DNA of 64,000 bases, taken from assembly GCA_902727935.1 (NCBI GenBank), contig CACVAX010000013.1, positions 1 to 64,000 on the forward strand, given 5' to 3'. Below the pieces are notes generated by a model. The model had not been told where the DNA came from, searched no databases, and was given only the letters and a program-made list of their open reading frames with translations. This DNA comes from an uncultured Sulfurovum sp. Its GTDB lineage: Bacteria > Campylobacterota > Campylobacteria > Campylobacterales > Sulfurovaceae. Below are positions 61,535 to 64,000 of this stretch, piece by piece. Numbering within the stretch: position 1 is the stretch's first letter; each line of letters opens with the position of its first letter. The translations under genes and the position numbers were made by a program.

Positions 61535-61897
61535 TTAAATGCCTCCTTGAAAATCTTTTTTTCGTAAATCTCCATTGTAGATAATATCGCGAACGTCTAC
61601 TGAATCCATATTAAGCATATCAGGAATCACATCAGCCTCTTCAAGCTCTTTAATTGCTCCTTCTAGCTCCTCTTGATAGGTTTGCATCATATCAGCTGAA
61701 AGTACATATTGTGTTTGTTGAATGACAACCAGTTTTTTTATCTCTTCTCCAACCCCTTCACCCTCAACCGTAACTATCATTTTACCTTTTTCTTTGTCTC
61801 CAAAATGATAATCACAAACCCCACTCTCTTCAAGTAACTTTTGTACTTCATCATAATTTTTAGGTAATACTTGCACCACAATACTTGATATATTCAT
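61535..61897 (-). CDS. napD: Periplasmic nitrate reductase chaperone NapD
   Basis: 120-residue cytoplasmic chaperone that binds the Tat signal peptide of NapA. The N-terminal ferredoxin-like fold MNISSIVVQVLPKNYDEVQK and central KGKMIVTVEGEGVGEEIKKL fit NapD. The C-terminal 35 residues (ELEEADVIPDMLNMDSVDVR...) are longer than the typical 80-90 residue protein. Order napB-F-L-D matches Campylobacterota. Confidence 0.85.
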   Translation of the reverse strand: MNISSIVVQVLPKNYDEVQKLLEESGVCDYHFGDKEKGKMIVTVEGEGVGEEIKKLVVIQQTQYVLSADMMQTYQEELEGAIKELEEADVIPDMLNMDSVDVRDIIYNGDLRKKDFQGGI

Positions 61898-61898
61898 T

Positions 61899-62870
61899 TT
61901 ATTTTTCCTTCTTTTTTAAATTCCACATTAAAACTCTGCTATCATCTGAAGCTGAAAAAAGTATATTTTCATCTTTAAATACAATGGTATTCAAAGTACT
62001 TTTTTGTCCCTCTAGCAATGCTATCTTTTCTTTTGTTTGACGATTATAAACACTAATGTTATTTTTTTCATCCATCGTAAATGCCACCCGTTTAGCACTT
62101 GGACTAAGTCCCGTAGCATAGATAAGAAAAGAGCCTTCTATATAAGAGCCTTGAGCCAAAGAAACCTCATAAAGAGAACCTCTTCTATCTTGCCCTGCTC
62201 CTGCTATAATATTTTTTTTGAAATCTACTTTATAGACATTATCAACATTTACACCTTTTAAAACTTTCACTATCTTTCCAGTTTTTATATCAATAATATT
62301 GAGTATACCACTTTCACAAGCGAAGACGGCTTGACTTTTGTCATCATTAAGTGCAAAATCTGAGAATTTAGACTCATTAAGTTGAATTCTATAGAGTTCT
62401 TTTTTAAGCTCAACATTAAAGAGTACAGCTTCATTGGACAATAGACCCAATAAAACATGATTAACATCTATAAATCGTGCTTTAATAACGGCTCTTTTAC
62501 TCGTGTCATTAAAAAGTTGTGTTAAAATCCCTGCTTTCTCTATCCAAAGGTTTGCATACCCCCCTTTTCCACTGTCACTAAGCAATAAATATTTCCCCTC
62601 TAGTTTATCCACCGAAAAAACTCTAGGGGCTACTAAGTCACCCATAAAATCTTTAACTTTAGGAAGTGCTATCTCTTTTATAAATTGCTGCGTTTCATAA
62701 TCATAGACTTGAAGTAATCCCTTATCTGTACCCACAATAAGTTCATTATTTAGCACAACCATATCTTTGGTTGTTCCATTGACTTCAATGCTCAATATCG
62801 GTTCAAGGGTTACCACTGCCTTTAAAAAAGTAAGCCCCAACATACCTGCTAAAAATATTTTTTTTATCAA
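61899..62870 (-). CDS. napL: NapL, WD40-like nap accessory protein
   Basis: 323-residue periplasmic protein with a signal peptide (KKIFLAGMLGLTFLKAV) and WD40/beta-propeller-like repeats, for example KGLLQVYDYETQQFIKEI, SGILNIIDIKTGKIVKVL and ENILFSASDDSRVLMWNLKK. NapL occurs in Campylobacterota nap clusters and affects nitrate reductase activity; the mechanism is unclear. It overlaps napF by 4 bases and is separated from napD by one. Confidence 0.85.
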   Translation of the reverse strand: MIKKIFLAGMLGLTFLKAVVTLEPILSIEVNGTTKDMVVLNNELIVGTDKGLLQVYDYETQQFIKEIALPKVKDFMGDLVAPRVFSVDKLEGKYLLLSDSGKGGYANLWIEKAGILTQLFNDTSKRAVIKARFIDVNHVLLGLLSNEAVLFNVELKKELYRIQLNESKFSDFALNDDKSQAVFACESGILNIIDIKTGKIVKVLKGVNVDNVYKVDFKKNIIAGAGQDRRGSLYEVSLAQGSYIEGSFLIYATGLSPSAKRVAFTMDEKNNISVYNRQTKEKIALLEGQKSTLNTIVFKDENILFSASDDSRVLMWNLKKKEK

Positions 62871-63409
62871 AGTACCTCCTCCTCTATTTTTAATACCGTA
62901 AAACTAATTGCATTGGTAGGACAACGTCCCAAACAAAAACCACAAGCCGTACATTTATCGGTATCTATTACAGGGTTAAACATCCCATTAAATAAAATAG
63001 CATCATCAATACAAGGCTCTTTACAAGAGAAACAGATAACCCCATGATGTGCCACACACGACTCCAATGAAATTTTAAATCGTGCATTTAACTGTTCTGC
63101 ATTTTGAACATTATTTAAACTCAACACCTCAACATCACTGCTTCTTCCACTACAAGCAATGGCACACGCTTCACAAAAAGTACAACCCGACTTTGAAAAA
63201 TTTAAAGTCGGTGTACCATCCTCTCTAAGTAGAATGATTTTTTCATCACAAGAAGCTATACATGCTTTGCTCTCACAGCTTAGACACTCCGTCAAAAAAA
63301 GAGATTCAAGTGAACCGTAAGGAGGTCTTAGCACCAAAGGTTCGCTCTCCTCACTTCTAATTAAAGGTTTTCTAAAAGCACTTAAAAATTCTCTTCTTGA
63401 AGTTGCCAC
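62867..63409 (-). CDS. napF: NapF ferredoxin-type protein
   Basis: 180-residue cytoplasmic iron-sulfur protein. Cys clusters are CLSCESKACIASC, CTFCEACAIACS, CFSCKEPCIDDA and CTACGFCLGRCP, enough for three to four [4Fe-4S] centres. The N-terminus SRREFLSAFRKPL resembles a twin-arginine motif but NapF is cytoplasmic in studied bacteria. It is thought to help NapA maturation. Two-base gap after napB. Confidence 0.9.
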   Translation of the reverse strand: MATSRREFLSAFRKPLIRSEESEPLVLRPPYGSLESLFLTECLSCESKACIASCDEKIILLREDGTPTLNFSKSGCTFCEACAIACSGRSSDVEVLSLNNVQNAEQLNARFKISLESCVAHHGVICFSCKEPCIDDAILFNGMFNPVIDTDKCTACGFCLGRCPTNAISFTVLKIEEEVL

Positions 63410-63411
63410 AA

Positions 63412-64000
63412 CTACTCATTTTCCAAAAAAAGTGTTTTTTCTTCTACTTCATAATCAATACCTTCATTCATAACATCAGCTAAAGTAGAATGTTCTTTAT
63501 CCCCTTCATTGGCAAAGTCTGGTCTAAAGGTATTGGCAACAGCCGTTTCTGTTTTTGATTGTGGTGCATGACATTGTGTACAGTTAAAACGCCCTTGATA
63601 AAGGGTGTCACCTTTTTTAGCCTCAGCTACCACAATGTCCGAGGTATTTGACATTGTCATTCCTAAAACTTGTCCCTCTTTTAAAACCATGTCCTTTTTC
63701 AGTGTTGTGTCTGGTCTATAATTCGTAAAGTGTGTTGCAGGAATGGGGGTAGAACCAACTGAAGGGGCAACCTCTGGTAAGTGACAACCTAAACACTGAT
63801 TATTCATTTTAGTAATAGGCAATAGTCCTTCAACCGAATGAGGAATCATAGGAGGAGCATCTTTAAAAGCTCTCTCAAACTTTGTGGATGATCCTGGTGC
63901 TGGTCTATCATAATCGGCTTTATCACCTGTTGTGTTGTCTTCATGATAAAGGTCTGTTTTTCTAAGTCCTAAAGACTCTTCGGTGATGGCTTTCTTTGAA
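63412..64000 (-). CDS. napB: Nitrate reductase cytochrome c subunit NapB (5' end missing)
   Basis: The C-terminal about 195 residues of the diheme cytochrome that passes electrons to NapA. Heme sites are NNQCLGCHLPE and FNCTQCHAPQ; conserved His residues are in PHSVEGLLPI and ATHFTNYRPD. The reading frame runs off the right edge through ESLGLRKTDLYHEDNTT, typical of NapB. The signal peptide and start lie outside the window; napA, napG and napH are expected further right. Confidence 0.93.
   Translation of the reverse strand, partial: SKKAITEESLGLRKTDLYHEDNTTGDKADYDRPAPGSSTKFERAFKDAPPMIPHSVEGLLPITKMNNQCLGCHLPEVAPSVGSTPIPATHFTNYRPDTTLKKDMVLKEGQVLGMTMSNTSDIVVAEAKKGDTLYQGRFNCTQCHAPQSKTETAVANTFRPDFANEGDKEHSTLADVMNEGIDYEVEEKTLFLENE

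Overview
The window looks like chromosomal DNA of a Campylobacterota bacterium of the Arcobacter/Sulfurimonas kind. The DNA is AT-rich. It carries an ArsRS-type two-component pair, a periplasmic nitrate reductase cluster in the Campylobacterota order (napB-F-L-D, no napC), a pheS-pheT-aroA-ispH-rpsA-serA block, and an F0 c subunit with a signal-like N-terminus. The genus cannot be fixed from sequence alone.

Layout. 1-480 is gene debris: the end of a small CDS and a decayed PIN-toxin locus. 481-9926 is core: ArsS/ArsR, two coiled-coil proteins, YaiI, a DUF465 protein, RtcB divergent from a WYL regulator, CysS and an MsbA-like ABC exporter. 9928-21686 is an integrated element in the 3' end of a tRNA-Leu(GAG) gene, bounded by a perfect 75-bp direct repeat. 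21663-30108 is core again: tRNA-Leu, atpE, pnp, a phosphoribosyltransferase, an MCE protein, LptD and PurD, then a structured RNA candidate that may be 6S RNA. 30604-37525 holds a CDF metal exporter, a NDUFAF7-like methyltransferase, a FIST sensor with a PP2C/SpoIIE phosphatase, a TolC-like protein, ArgD and a HIT protein. 37643-46531 is the pheS-to-serA block. 46741-52384 is a TolC/MFP/RND efflux operon whose RND permease is split by an in-frame TAG. 52402-54057 is an HD phosphohydrolase. 54322-59700 encodes an A2-type cytochrome c oxidase with a heme c domain on subunit II, plus SCO and heme O synthase. 59820-61236 holds three small envelope genes. 61258-64000 is the downstream part of the nap operon.

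The element at 9928-21686 is the most unusual region. It has a tRNA-targeting integrase, a second minimal tyrosine recombinase beside a perfect 14-bp inverted repeat with an 8-bp spacer, candidate integrase arm sites inside both ends, and two parallel cassettes of HTH gene, small gene, Rep and small gene. A third, truncated Rep copy is fused through a Lys-Pro linker to an antitoxin-like N-terminus. The element also has a three-gene toxin-antitoxin locus, a secreted plus membrane protein pair, an unknown protein whose gene carries repeated CGTTTAACG palindromes, and a 970-bp non-coding core with inverted and direct repeats. The Rep proteins resemble the Rep_trans/RstA type by motif, so the element may be an integrative rolling-circle replicon or phage satellite. 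No capsid, Zot-like ATPase or conjugation genes were seen.
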